Assembly: GCA_910575505.1 (NCBI GenBank)
Contig: CAJTFK010000007.1
Location: 1-64,000, forward strand
Length of the DNA stretch: 64,000 nt
From: Oscillospiraceae bacterium
GTDB taxonomy: Bacteria > Bacillota > Clostridia > Oscillospirales > Oscillospiraceae
Direction of reading: 5' to 3'
Shown: positions 18,252 to 25,817 of the stretch, in pieces
How positions within the stretch are numbered: the stretch's first letter is position 1
How the letters are laid out: every line of letters starts with the position of its first letter
Program-made: the position numbers and the translations under genes
Notes under the pieces: generated by a model
The model's input: only the letters and a program-made list of their open reading frames with translations
The model's database searches: none
Told to the model about the DNA's origin: nothing

Positions 18252-19652
18252 TTAAAACCGGAAATACAGAAAGGGATTATAGCTGCCGTCCACCAGATAG
18301 GCGGTGGAGAGAATCAGTCCCAGCAGCATCAGAACCGGCGTCAGAGCCCGCCGGACCCGCTCCGGCCGCCGCCTCCAGAGCCTCAGCGGCCAGGGGGTGG
18401 AGCCCAGGACCATCAACAAAAGCAGCAGTCCATAGCTCCGCAGCCGCCAGCCGTCGGCGGCGCTCCAGGCGGGCCCGCCGCCGAAGCACACCGAGAGGTA
18501 GGACCCGCAGATTCCCAGGTCCTCAATGGCAAAGAGGCCCCAGCCCACAAACACTACCGCCAGCGTGTACAGCCGTTTTACCCAGACCGGCGTCCGGGTA
18601 AGGAGGTCCCGGAGCACGAAGCGCTCCAGAATCAGCCACAGGCCGAAGTACAGCCCCCAGAGGATGAAATTCCAGCTGGCCCCGTGCCACAGCCCTGTGC
18701 AGAGCCAGACAATCAGCAGATTCCGCAGGGTCCTCCGGGTTCCGGCCCGGCTGCCCCCCAGGGGGAAATAGAGGTATTCCCGGAACCAGGAGGTCAGGGA
18801 CATGTGCCACCGCCGCCAGAACTCCCCCACGGAGACGGCGCAGTAGGGATGGTCAAAGTTTTCATCGAAGCGGAAGCCCAGCATCCGCCCCAGGCCGATG
18901 GCCATGTCGGAATAGCCGGAGAAGTCGAAATAGAGCTGAAGGCCGAAGGCCGCAAGGCCCATCCAGCCCCCTGCCGCCGTCAGGGCTCCGGCGGCCTGGG
19001 CATCCCGGCAGCTCTGCCACAGCTCCCCCGCCGGGTTGGCCAGAAGACACTTTTTAGCCAGGCCCGCCGTGAAGCGGCAGGCCCCCTGAGCGAAGTCCCC
19101 AGAGGTTACGGACCGCTTGGCCAGATCCGCCGCCACGGTCTTGTATTTGACAATGGGCCCGGCGATCAGCTGGGGAAAGAGGGTGACGAAGGCCCCGAAA
19201 TCCACGATGTTTCGCTGCACCGGCGCGTCCCGGCGGTAGACGTCGATGGTATAGCTCATGGTCTGAAAGGTGAAAAAGGAAATGCCCAGAGGCAGAGGCA
19301 GCCCCAGCACCGGCAGGGAGAGCCCCGGAATCCGGGAGAGATTGGCTGCCAGAAAGTCCCAGTATTTGAAAAAGGCCAGCAGCAGCAGGTTGAACACCAC
19401 CGACTCCCCCACGAACCACCGGGCCAGCCGGTCCCGGCCCCGGCTCAGGGCCCGCTCCACCAGGAAGCCGTGGGTGTAGTCAATAAGAATGGAGAGTATC
19501 ATGATGCTGACATACACCGGCTCGCCCCAGCCATAAAAAAAGAGGCTGACCGCCAGAAGCGTCAGATTCCTCAGCCTCCGGGGCGCCAAAAAATACGCCG
19601 CCAGCGTCAGCGGCAGAAATCCGTATAAAAAGGTGAGACTGCTGAAAACCAT
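18252..19652 (-). CDS. MBOAT-family O-acyltransferase (AlgI/DltB-like)
   Basis: 466 residues, polytopic with about ten or more hydrophobic segments. The MBOAT core is present: HMSLTSWFREYLYFPLGGSR and LCTGLWHGASWNFILWGLYFG, which holds the invariant His. It moves an acyl group from a cytoplasmic donor across the membrane. The DHHW gene downstream makes this an AlgI/AlgJ-type pair rather than a dlt operon, since no DltA/C/D are present. The start has only a weak AAGGA site; a later Met is possible. Confidence 0.92.
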   Translation of the reverse strand: MVFSSLTFLYGFLPLTLAAYFLAPRRLRNLTLLAVSLFFYGWGEPVYVSIMILSILIDYTHGFLVERALSRGRDRLARWFVGESVVFNLLLLAFFKYWDFLAANLSRIPGLSLPVLGLPLPLGISFFTFQTMSYTIDVYRRDAPVQRNIVDFGAFVTLFPQLIAGPIVKYKTVAADLAKRSVTSGDFAQGACRFTAGLAKKCLLANPAGELWQSCRDAQAAGALTAAGGWMGLAAFGLQLYFDFSGYSDMAIGLGRMLGFRFDENFDHPYCAVSVGEFWRRWHMSLTSWFREYLYFPLGGSRAGTRRTLRNLLIVWLCTGLWHGASWNFILWGLYFGLWLILERFVLRDLLTRTPVWVKRLYTLAVVFVGWGLFAIEDLGICGSYLSVCFGGGPAWSAADGWRLRSYGLLLLLMVLGSTPWPLRLWRRRPERVRRALTPVLMLLGLILSTAYLVDGSYNPFLYFRF

Positions 19653-19788
19653 GAAAGAACCGTCCTTTATGTGGGGATAGGGGGAACCCCGGCGGCAGAA
19701 CGGTCCTGCCGTCCCGCCGCTGTTTTGCAGCCGAAACGCAGTCCGGACTCCTTTTCAACCGCTGAGATTCGCCCGTTAAACTCAGAAG
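19653..19788. other. Upstream region of the MBOAT operon
   Basis: 136 bp with no gene and no convincing promoter boxes. It continues into the inverted-repeat element at 19789, so the operon's promoter may lie within or beyond that element. Confidence 0.4.
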
Positions 19789-19948
19789 CTGTATTCATAA
19801 CCGCTGAACGCTGCCTGAACGGGCTTTTTCCCGCCATGCCGCGCCGGTTTCCCCAGCAATCCGTCAGGATTGCTGGGGGGCGCGAACGATTTCCCTGTCT
19901 GACAGGAAAAATTCCCGCCCATCCGGCATTCCCCGGCTATGAATACAG
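19789..19948. mobile_element. MITE-like inverted-repeat element, copy 2 (full length)
   Basis: 160 bp from CTGTATTCATA (19789-19799) to TATGAATACAG (19938-19948). Inside are a strong hairpin, CAGCAATCC-GTCA-GGATTGCTG (about 19854-19875), and a short palindrome, CCTGTCTGACAGG. It aligns nearly base for base with the inverse of copy 3 (58240-58398). It separates the MBOAT operon from the DUF4358 gene. Non-coding. Confidence 0.8.
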
Positions 19949-19983
19949 GTCATCAGTTTGATAGCGTCTGCCGGACGCCGCCG

Positions 19984-20469
19984 TCACGAAAGCGCGGCGG
20001 AAACCTGCTCCTCCAGCTCCGTCTGACAGGCCCCGGAGGCAATCAGGACCGCGTAGGTTCCCTGCCGCAGCACGGCGGCCTTCTCCCAGGCCGCCAGGGT
20101 TTCCGGGTACCAGGCCCCGCCCTCGATCTGGCTGTCGATCCGGGCCTGAAAAATGGCGGCGGCGCTCTCCGCGTCCTCCTCCGTCTCCCCCTGGAAGAGG
20201 ACAATCTCGTTGACGTCGGAGCTCATGGCGGGGACCATGGCAACCAGCTGCTTCGCGGGGAGCCCGGAGAGTCCCGGGTAGTAGCCCTCCAGCAGGTCGC
20301 CCTCCAGGGCGGTCATGTAATCCTCTCCCCAGCCGCAGGCCGCCTCCATGCCGGCGTACAGGCTGCTCAGGGCCACATCCGCATCCTCCGCCCCGCCTGC
20401 GTCCGCCTGCCCGCCGCAGCCCGTCAGAAACGCCAGCGCCAGCGCCGCCAGCAGCATCCCCTTTTTCAT
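19984..20469 (-). CDS. DUF4358-type lipoprotein
   Basis: 161 residues from ATG 20467-20469. The signal MKKGMLLAALALAFLTGCGG has lipobox LTGC. The body, with PAMSSDVNEIVLFQG, is typical of the clostridial DUF4358 family of surface lipoproteins of unknown role. It is transcribed from a promoter that overlaps the divergent threonine aldolase promoter. Confidence 0.8.
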   Translation of the reverse strand: MKKGMLLAALALAFLTGCGGQADAGGAEDADVALSSLYAGMEAACGWGEDYMTALEGDLLEGYYPGLSGLPAKQLVAMVPAMSSDVNEIVLFQGETEEDAESAAAIFQARIDSQIEGGAWYPETLAAWEKAAVLRQGTYAVLIASGACQTELEEQVSAALS

Positions 20470-20518
20470 CCGCCATCCTCCCGTTTTCCCCAAAAATCCA
20501 AAGCTGTCAATTCATTCC

Positions 20519-20552
20519 TTGCCTTTATACAAAAACCGAGTTATAATTTCAA
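20519..20552. promoter_or_regulatory. Fully overlapping divergent promoters
   Basis: Plus strand: TTGCCT (20519-20524), 17 bp, TATAAT (20542-20547), reading to the threonine aldolase. Minus strand: TTGAAA (20547-20552), 17 bp, TATAAA (20524-20529), reading to the lipoprotein. Each -10 touches the other's -35, so the two cannot be occupied at once. Confidence 0.7.
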
Positions 20553-20616
20553 CATCAAAACTGTAACATTCCGTAACAATTCCACAGGCGGTTTGTTACT
20601 TTCTGGAGGTTGAAGC

Positions 20617-21657
20617 ATGATGTACAGTTTTCGCAACGACTACAGCGAGGGCGCCCACCCCAGGGTGCTCCAGGCCCTGACGGACACCAACCTGGAACAG
20701 ACCGACGGCTATGGCACGGACCCCCGCTGCCTGGCGGCGGCGGACCTGGTCCGGCAGCTCTGCCAGGCTCCGGAGGCGGACGTCCATTTCCTGGTGGGGG
20801 GCACCCAGACCAATCTGGTGGTCATCGAGTCCGTCCTGAAGCCCTTTGAGGCGGTGATTGCCGCCGGCACCGGACACGTCAACGTCCACGAGACCGGGGC
20901 CATCGAGGCCACCGGCCACAAGGTCTGCGCCGTCCCCGCGCCGGACGGGAAGCTGACCCCCGCCCTGATTGAGTCCGTGGCCCTGGGACATACCGGCGAG
21001 CACATGGTGTTCCCCCGGCTGGTCTATATCTCCAATACCACGGAGGTGGGCACCGTTTACTCCAGAGAAGAGCTTGCCGCCCTTCACGGCTGCTGCCGGG
21101 AGCGGGACCTGTTCCTCTACCTGGACGGGGCACGGCTGGGCTCCTCTCTGGCGGCGGGGGATCTGACTCTGCCGGACCTGGTCCGCCTCACCGACGCCTT
21201 TACCATCGGCGGCACAAAAAACGGCCTGCTCTTCGGCGAGGCCCTGCTCTTCGCCCAGGCCCGGCCGGACTTCCGCTGGTACATGAAGCGCCGGGGCGCC
21301 ATGCTGGCCAAGGGCCGTCTGCTGGGGGTCCAGTTCCAGGCCCTTCTGGAGGACGGCCTCCTGCTGGAGACGGCCCGCCACGCCAACGCCCTGGCCCTCC
21401 GCCTCCGGGACGGAATCGCCGCCCTGGGCTATCCCTTCTGGGTGGACTCCCCCTCTAACCAGCAGTTCCCCATCCTGCCCAACGACGTGATGGAGTCCCT
21501 TCTGGCCATGGGATACCGGTTTGAGGCCCAGCACAGCCCGGACCAGGGCCATACCTGCGTCCGCCTGGTCACCAGCTGGGCCACCCCGGAACAGGCGGTG
21601 GAGGACTTCCTGTGGGATCTCTCCCTCTCCTCCGGAGCGGGGAAGGAAACACTCTGA
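20617..21657 (+). CDS. Low-specificity threonine aldolase / beta-eliminating lyase family
   Basis: 346 residues, ATG 20617 with GGAGG seven bases upstream (a second ATG follows at once). PLP fold type I. The Schiff-base lysine is K201 in FTIGGTKNGLLFGEA, GGTQTNL (61-67) is the cofactor phosphate region, and LDGARLGSSLAA carries the conserved Asp. Expected reaction: L-threonine or L-allo-threonine to glycine and acetaldehyde in the cytoplasm. Length fits LtaE. Monocistronic, closed by the terminator at 21669. Confidence 0.9.
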   Translation: MMYSFRNDYSEGAHPRVLQALTDTNLEQTDGYGTDPRCLAAADLVRQLCQAPEADVHFLVGGTQTNLVVIESVLKPFEAVIAAGTGHVNVHETGAIEATGHKVCAVPAPDGKLTPALIESVALGHTGEHMVFPRLVYISNTTEVGTVYSREELAALHGCCRERDLFLYLDGARLGSSLAAGDLTLPDLVRLTDAFTIGGTKNGLLFGEALLFAQARPDFRWYMKRRGAMLAKGRLLGVQFQALLEDGLLLETARHANALALRLRDGIAALGYPFWVDSPSNQQFPILPNDVMESLLAMGYRFEAQHSPDQGHTCVRLVTSWATPEQAVEDFLWDLSLSSGAGKETL

Positions 21658-21668
21658 TTGTTCTGGCT

Positions 21669-21700
21669 GCCGCCCGCCGCAAGGCGGGCGGCTCTTTTTT
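21669..21700 (+). terminator. Intrinsic terminator of threonine aldolase
   Basis: GCCGCCCGCC/GGCGGGCGGC stem (10 bp), GCAA tetraloop, T-rich tail. A weaker related hairpin follows at about 21798-21821. Confidence 0.92.
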
Positions 21701-21834
21701 CGGTTTCCGCACCCCGCAGGGGCCAGGCGCTGTCCCGGTCCGCTTCACCTTGCCGGAGTATGTCCGGCGGCCCGGACGGCACTGGAATCTTTTTTGCTCC
21801 CGCCTGCCTTGCGGCGGGCGGTTCCCTTTTTATG

Positions 21835-21866
21835 GGGGCGGGGAAGAATCCCCCGCCCCTTTTTCG
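21835..21866. terminator. Bidirectional hairpin between convergent genes
   Basis: GGGGGCGGGG and a matching CCCCCGCCCC arm around AAGAAT, with TTTTT on the plus side and an AT-rich flank on the minus side, just after the stop of the 64-residue minus ORF. Confidence 0.7.
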
Positions 21867-21869
21867 CCG

Positions 21870-22064
21870 TTACTCGATGTGCTCCTCGCAGAAATTGTCC
21901 AGCACCCGGAACCCCATTTCTTCCGATGTTGCCAGCGGATACTTGTAAATGCTGTCCGGGTCCACAATGGGACACATCCGCTTTTCCGGCTCCAGCCGGA
22001 GACAGGGCATGCCGTCGTGCCGGCTGTTGACCGACCTGCGGTCCTTTTGATTCTGAGACGTCAA
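21870..22064 (-). CDS. Short hypothetical ORF (possibly a remnant)
   Basis: 64 residues, reading from TTG 22062-22064 behind GGGGTGAT. The C-terminal half (RMCPIVDPDSIYKYPLATSEEMGFRVLDNF) looks like real protein, but the whole matches no family I know. It follows a broken methyltransferase gene and may itself be a truncated gene. Confidence 0.4.
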   Translation of the reverse strand: MTSQNQKDRRSVNSRHDGMPCLRLEPEKRMCPIVDPDSIYKYPLATSEEMGFRVLDNFCEEHIE

Positions 22065-22124
22065 TCTATCACCCCGGTGTGAAGTATGTGCCGTTCCCGG
22101 GGGATTATGCCTGTTCCGCCGCCC

Positions 22125-22972
22125 TCAGCCCCTGACGGCCTTCACCAGCAGCATCATGGGCCGGCGCATCTCGTCGGGCAGCTCTGCCTGCATGGTCTCC
22201 GGCGGCATGGCCTCCTCCACCGCCGTGAGGCGGAAGCCCAGCTGCGGCAGCGGATTGAGAATCTGCGTCAGGGTGTGGTGCCGCTTCGTCACCTCCCGGC
22301 CCAGAAACCGCGTCTGCCGGGGACCCGGCCTGTAATATGATTTCCGAATTAAAAATTCGGAAATCATACATTTGATTTAAGCCGTTTTGCTCGCCGCCTT
22401 AAACGGCGGCAACCGCAAAACATGGCACCTATTACTTCCGACCTTTCAGTTCGGAAGTAATAGCCGTCCACCGGCCAATACAGGGCGTTTCCCGCTCCGT
22501 CATAGACCCAGTCCTGACCCACGCCGGCGGTGAAAACCGGATGCTCGATGTTGAAGAGGAAGCAGCCGCCCGGTCTCAGAGCGCGGAAGACCGTCCGGTA
22601 GACCGCCGTCAGGTCCTCCACATAGTGCAGGGCCAGGTTGGACAGCACCAGATCGTAGTTCTCCGGCGGACAGCTGTAAGACGCCAGGTCCCCGACCTCA
22701 TAGCGGATGGTCGGGGCGCTGTGTTCCGCCCTGGCCTTTCCGATCATTTTTTCGCTGATGTCCAGTCCCAGGACAAAGGCCGCCCCCATCCGGGCGGCAT
22801 AGGCGCAGTGCCAGCCGTAGCCGCAGCCCAGGTCCAGCACCCGTTTTCCCTCCAGGCGGGGAAACAGCAGGCGGAGCCGGCTTCACTCCCCGGCGGCGCT
22901 CAGTCCCTCCCGGCTTCGGGGCATCTCCCCGTAGGCGGCGAAAAAGGCTTCGTTGTCATAGATGCCCGGCAC
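22125..22972 (-). pseudogene. Disrupted class I SAM-dependent methyltransferase
   Basis: The reading frame can be followed from GTG 22970-22972 (GAGGGAGG upstream) through YDNEAFFAAYGEMPRSREG, an in-frame TGA at 22883-22885, then LDLGCGYGWH (SAM motif I), LVLSNLALHYVED and FNIEHPVFT to about 22463. A 125-bp hairpin-rich insertion (22338-22462) shifts the frame. After it the protein resumes with YRPGPRQTRFLG and MRRPMMLLVKA to 22125. Nonsense mutation plus insertion mean no functional enzyme. It was the gene after ktrA (12-bp gap). Confidence 0.9.
22338..22462. mobile_element. 125-bp hairpin-rich insertion in the methyltransferase gene
   Basis: Inserted sequence flanked by the direct repeat GTAATA (22332-22337 and 22457-22462). 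Its two ends are hairpins: ATGATTTCCGAA/TTCGGAAATCAT (about 22338-22368) and TATTACTTCCGA/TCGGAAGTAATA (about 22430-22462). A third hairpin based on GCCGCC/GGCGGC, with GTTTTGC/GCAAAAC arms, lies between. Removing it restores the methyltransferase frame exactly. It has no ORF and is unrelated to the CTGTATTCA elements. Confidence 0.85.
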
Positions 22973-22984
22973 GGTTTTCCTCCC

Positions 22985-23638
22985 TCACGCCTCGGTGTTC
23001 ATCAGGCGGATGCCCGACTCCTTGTCCCCGGCGATAATCAGATGGGCGTCGGCCTGGAAGCGGTATTTGGGGTCCAGCAGGGGGACCACCGTGTCCCCCA
23101 CCTTCACGCCCAGAATGTTCACGTTGTACCGGCGGCGGACGTCCATTTCCAGCACCGTTTTCCCCTCCCATTCCACGGGGGTCTCAATCTCGAAGACGGC
23201 GAACTTGGGCGTCAGCTCGAAGTAGTCAAAGGCATTCCGGGCGGAAAAGCGCATGGCCGCCCGGGCGGCCATGTCCATCTCCGTGTGAATCACGAAGTCC
23301 GCCCCGATCTTCCTCAGAAACTTGATCTGCTTCTCCTGGTCCGCCCGGGCCACCACGTACCGGGCGCCCAGCTCCTTCAGGGTGGAGGTGACCTCCAGAG
23401 AGCACTGGAAGTCGTCCCGGACGCAGACGAAGCACACGTCGAAATTCCGCACGCCCAGGGATTCCAGAACCTGCTCGTCCTGGCAGTCCCCCACGCAGGC
23501 GGCGGTGACGGCGCTGGCCATCCGGGCCACCAGCTCCTCGTCCTGGTCCACCACCATGACCTCGTTGCCCAGCTCTGTGAGCTTTCTGGCCAGGTGCCGC
23601 CCGAAGCGGCCCAGGCCGATCACTAAAAATGATTTCAT
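22985..23638 (-). CDS. ktrA: Potassium uptake regulatory subunit (TrkA/KtrA family)
   Basis: 217 residues. The N-terminal RCK-N Rossmann fold has GLGRFGRHLARKL and VVDQDEE, which binds nucleotide. The C-terminal RCK-C region begins at about residue 135. Length matches KtrA. This cytoplasmic ring gates the membrane subunit KtrB, which is encoded two genes upstream with a VOC-family gene between them. Confidence 0.92.
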   Translation of the reverse strand: MKSFLVIGLGRFGRHLARKLTELGNEVMVVDQDEELVARMASAVTAACVGDCQDEQVLESLGVRNFDVCFVCVRDDFQCSLEVTSTLKELGARYVVARADQEKQIKFLRKIGADFVIHTEMDMAARAAMRFSARNAFDYFELTPKFAVFEIETPVEWEGKTVLEMDVRRRYNVNILGVKVGDTVVPLLDPKYRFQADAHLIIAGDKESGIRLMNTEA

Positions 23639-23656
23639 CTTGTTCCTCCTGTTCCG

Positions 23657-24112
23657 TCACAGACACGCCTGCACATACTCCAGCGGTACGTCCATCCGGC
23701 GGGCCGTCTCCTCCACAGTCATTCCGCCGTTCATAAACCGACGGCAGACGCTGTTCATCGTCTCTCCCACCTCGACGATGTGCCGGTCCGGGTCGTAAAG
23801 GCGCACCACCCGCTGTCCCCAGGCGTGTTCTTTCACCGGGTGGACATAAGCGACGTCCAACGTTTCCAGTCTCGCGGCGAAGGCGTCAAAATCATCCTCC
23901 TCAAAATAGATCTCGGTACTGTTGGAGTCGAAGGACACCCTGTCGGTTCCAATGAATTCCCGCCAGCTCTCCAGGGTCTGGAGGGCCAGACCGCCGGTCA
24001 GGGTTTTGTTCGCCCCGAAGTCCAGTTCCACCCGAAGACCCAGGACCTCTCGATAGAAATTCAGCGTCCGGTCCATATCCGTCACTACCAGCATGGGATT
24101 TTTCAGCTGCAT
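23657..24112 (-). CDS. VOC-superfamily (glyoxalase-like) protein
   Basis: 151 residues from ATG 24110-24112, with AGGAGG nine bases upstream; an earlier in-frame GTG overlaps that site. The VOC fold is clear at the N-terminus (MLVVTDMDRTLNFYREVLGL) and in YDPDRHIVEVGE. The last 35 residues (NSVCRRFMNGGMTVEETARRMDVPLEYVQACL) form an added helical segment resembling a DNA-binding helix-turn-helix. Its position inside a K+ transporter operon is unusual. Metal ligands and substrate cannot be assigned. Confidence 0.82.
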   Translation of the reverse strand: MQLKNPMLVVTDMDRTLNFYREVLGLRVELDFGANKTLTGGLALQTLESWREFIGTDRVSFDSNSTEIYFEEDDFDAFAARLETLDVAYVHPVKEHAWGQRVVRLYDPDRHIVEVGETMNSVCRRFMNGGMTVEETARRMDVPLEYVQACL

Positions 24113-24133
24113 AGGCGTTTTCCTCCTCACAGG

Positions 24134-25459
24134 TCAGCCGATCAGGATCTTCTCCGGCACGTTCCGCCGCTTGGGCTGGGGCTTATCCTTGGTCACCGCC
24201 ATGGCCACCGACATGCTGCCCACCCGCCCGGCGAACATCATCAGCAGCACGGTCCACTGGGACAGAAGGGGCAGGCTCCCGGTGACGCCCCGGGAGAGGC
24301 CCACGGTGCCGATGGCGGAAATGGCCTCAAACAGGGCGTCGTCCAGGGCGATTCCCTGAATGCAGAGCACCATGCACCCGGCGAGACACGCCATCAGGTA
24401 CAAACTGACGGAGGAATAGGCCTTTTGAATAGTGCCGCCGTCCAGACGGCGCCGGAAGATGTTCACGTCCTCCTGCCGCCGGACCTGGGCGAAGGCGCTG
24501 AGCAGCAGCACGGCGAAGGTGTTCACCTTGACGCCGCCGCCGGTGGACCCGGAGCCCGCCCCCACGAACATCAAAAGGAACATCAGCAGGGTGCTGCTCT
24601 GGCTCAGGGCGGCCTGGTCCACGGTGGCAAAGCCCGCCGTCCGGGCGGTGACGGACTGGAAGGCGGACATCAGCAGCTGCTGGGACAGGGGCAGGCCCGC
24701 AAAGGCCCGGTCCCGCTCCAGCAGGTAAAAGGCCAGCCCGCCCCCCAGGAAGAGGACGGCGGTGAACACCGCCACAATTTTGGAGTGCAGCCGCCAGCGG
24801 CGGAACTGGGAGCCGTGGGTCAGGATGTCGTCCCACACCAGAAAGCCCAGGCCGCCGCAGATAATCAGGGCCATGATGACGAGGTTCAGCAGGGGTTCCC
24901 CCGCCTCCGATGTCAGGGAGGACCCGGTACCCAGCAGATCGAAGCCGGCGTTGCAGTAGGCGGAAACGGCGTGGAACACGGCCATCCAGAGCCCCCGGCC
25001 CAGGCCGTACCGGGGACAGAACCACAGCGCCAGCAGCGCCGCGCCGCCCCCCTCGCAGACGGCCGTCACCCGCAGGCCCCGGCGGACCAGACGGACGATG
25101 CCCCCCAGCTGGAGGGCCCCCACGGTATCCATCAGCACCGCCCGGCGGTGGAGCCCCACCCGCTGGCGCAGCAGGACGGAGACCAGAATGGACACCGTCA
25201 TGAAGCCCAGGCCGCCAATCTGAATCAGCAGCAGGATGACCGCCTGGCCGAAGAGGCTGAAGCGGCTGGCGGTGTCGAAGAGGGAGAGGCCCGTCACGCA
25301 GGAGGCGGAGGTGGCGGTAAACAGGGCGTCCTCAAAGGCCACCGCCTGCCCGTTCCGGGCGGCCAGGGGAAAGGACAGCAGCGCGCCGCCAATGAGAATC
25401 AGCAGCGCGAAACCGGCGGTCAGGGTCTGTACGGCGTTGAGCCGGACGCGGCGAGGCAT
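24134..25459 (-). CDS. ktrB: Potassium uptake channel subunit (TrkH/KtrB family)
   Basis: 441 residues from ATG 25457-25459, with AAGGTGG six bases upstream. Four pore repeats are visible by their filter motifs: SASCVTGLSLFD, SAYCNAGFDLLG, TARTAGFATVD and SAIGTVGLSRGV. The filter glycine is kept in each, as required for K+ selectivity. Length matches KtrB. First gene of ktrB-VOC-ktrA-(methyltransferase pseudogene), with a promoter at 25542-25570. Confidence 0.94.
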   Translation of the reverse strand: MPRRVRLNAVQTLTAGFALLILIGGALLSFPLAARNGQAVAFEDALFTATSASCVTGLSLFDTASRFSLFGQAVILLLIQIGGLGFMTVSILVSVLLRQRVGLHRRAVLMDTVGALQLGGIVRLVRRGLRVTAVCEGGGAALLALWFCPRYGLGRGLWMAVFHAVSAYCNAGFDLLGTGSSLTSEAGEPLLNLVIMALIICGGLGFLVWDDILTHGSQFRRWRLHSKIVAVFTAVLFLGGGLAFYLLERDRAFAGLPLSQQLLMSAFQSVTARTAGFATVDQAALSQSSTLLMFLLMFVGAGSGSTGGGVKVNTFAVLLLSAFAQVRRQEDVNIFRRRLDGGTIQKAYSSVSLYLMACLAGCMVLCIQGIALDDALFEAISAIGTVGLSRGVTGSLPLLSQWTVLLMMFAGRVGSMSVAMAVTKDKPQPKRRNVPEKILIG

Positions 25460-25541
25460 GTTCGTCCACCTTCCTCCAAGTGAATCGCGGAAAACCGCGC
25501 CGTCCGCCCCCGAAACCCGGAGGCGTCCGATGATAAAAACC

Positions 25542-25570
25542 ATTATACCCTCTTTTTTCCCGCCGCGCAA
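25542..25570 (-). promoter_or_regulatory. Predicted promoter of the ktr operon
   Basis: TTGCGC (25565-25570), 17-bp spacer, TATAAT (25542-25547) on the minus strand, with an 80-nt leader before ktrB. Confidence 0.65.
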
Positions 25571-25627
25571 GTCCGGCCTGTCCCGGGGCGTGTCCATCCG
25601 CGCAATTTATAACGGGGATGCCATGCA

Positions 25628-25700
25628 GGGGAGGGGCTCTGTCCCCTCCCGTTTTTCTCTCCATGCTTTCGGGGGACGGGACAGAGCCCGGCCCCCGCAG
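25628..25700. repeat. Two GGGCTCTGTCCC hairpins
   Basis: GGGGAGGGGCTCTGTCCCCTCCC (25628-25650, written here as one palindromic unit with loop CTCTGT) is followed by GTTTTTC; a second hairpin with the same loop, inverted, lies at 25672-25695. The same loop with GC arms recurs at 34385-34410 and about 39096-39122. These are probably intrinsic terminators amplified as a sequence family. Confidence 0.55.
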
Positions 25701-25708
25701 CGGAAGAC

Positions 25709-25736
25709 AAAAGGGCGGGCACAAGGCCCGCCCCGC
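25709..25736 (-). terminator. Terminator of the dehydratase-activase operon
   Basis: On the minus strand GGGCGGGC, a 5-nt loop, GCCCGCCC and TTTTG, about 80 nt past the stop of the HgdB-like gene. Confidence 0.8.
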
Positions 25737-25756
25737 AGATGCCTGGGGAATACAGA

Positions 25757-25817
25757 TGTGAGCTTGTGAATCCGACTCAGCCCGCCGGGGGCTGCCCATG
25801 AAGATCAGGGCCCTCAT
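25757..25817 (-). pseudogene. Remnant of a flavodoxin-like / FMN reductase gene
   Basis: ATG 25815-25817 overlaps the stop of the preceding gene as ATGA and reads MRALIFMGSPRRAESDS. This closely resembles the start and FMN-phosphate loop (GSPR) of NADPH-dependent FMN reductases. The similarity stops after about 17 codons, and a terminator lies 20-50 bp further on. The rest of the gene appears to be deleted. Confidence 0.55.

Noticed and set aside
22086-22137. Short plus-strand frame reading YHPGVKYVPFPGDYA
   Set aside because: Protein-like by eye but only about 25 codons, with stops upstream and no start or ribosome site.
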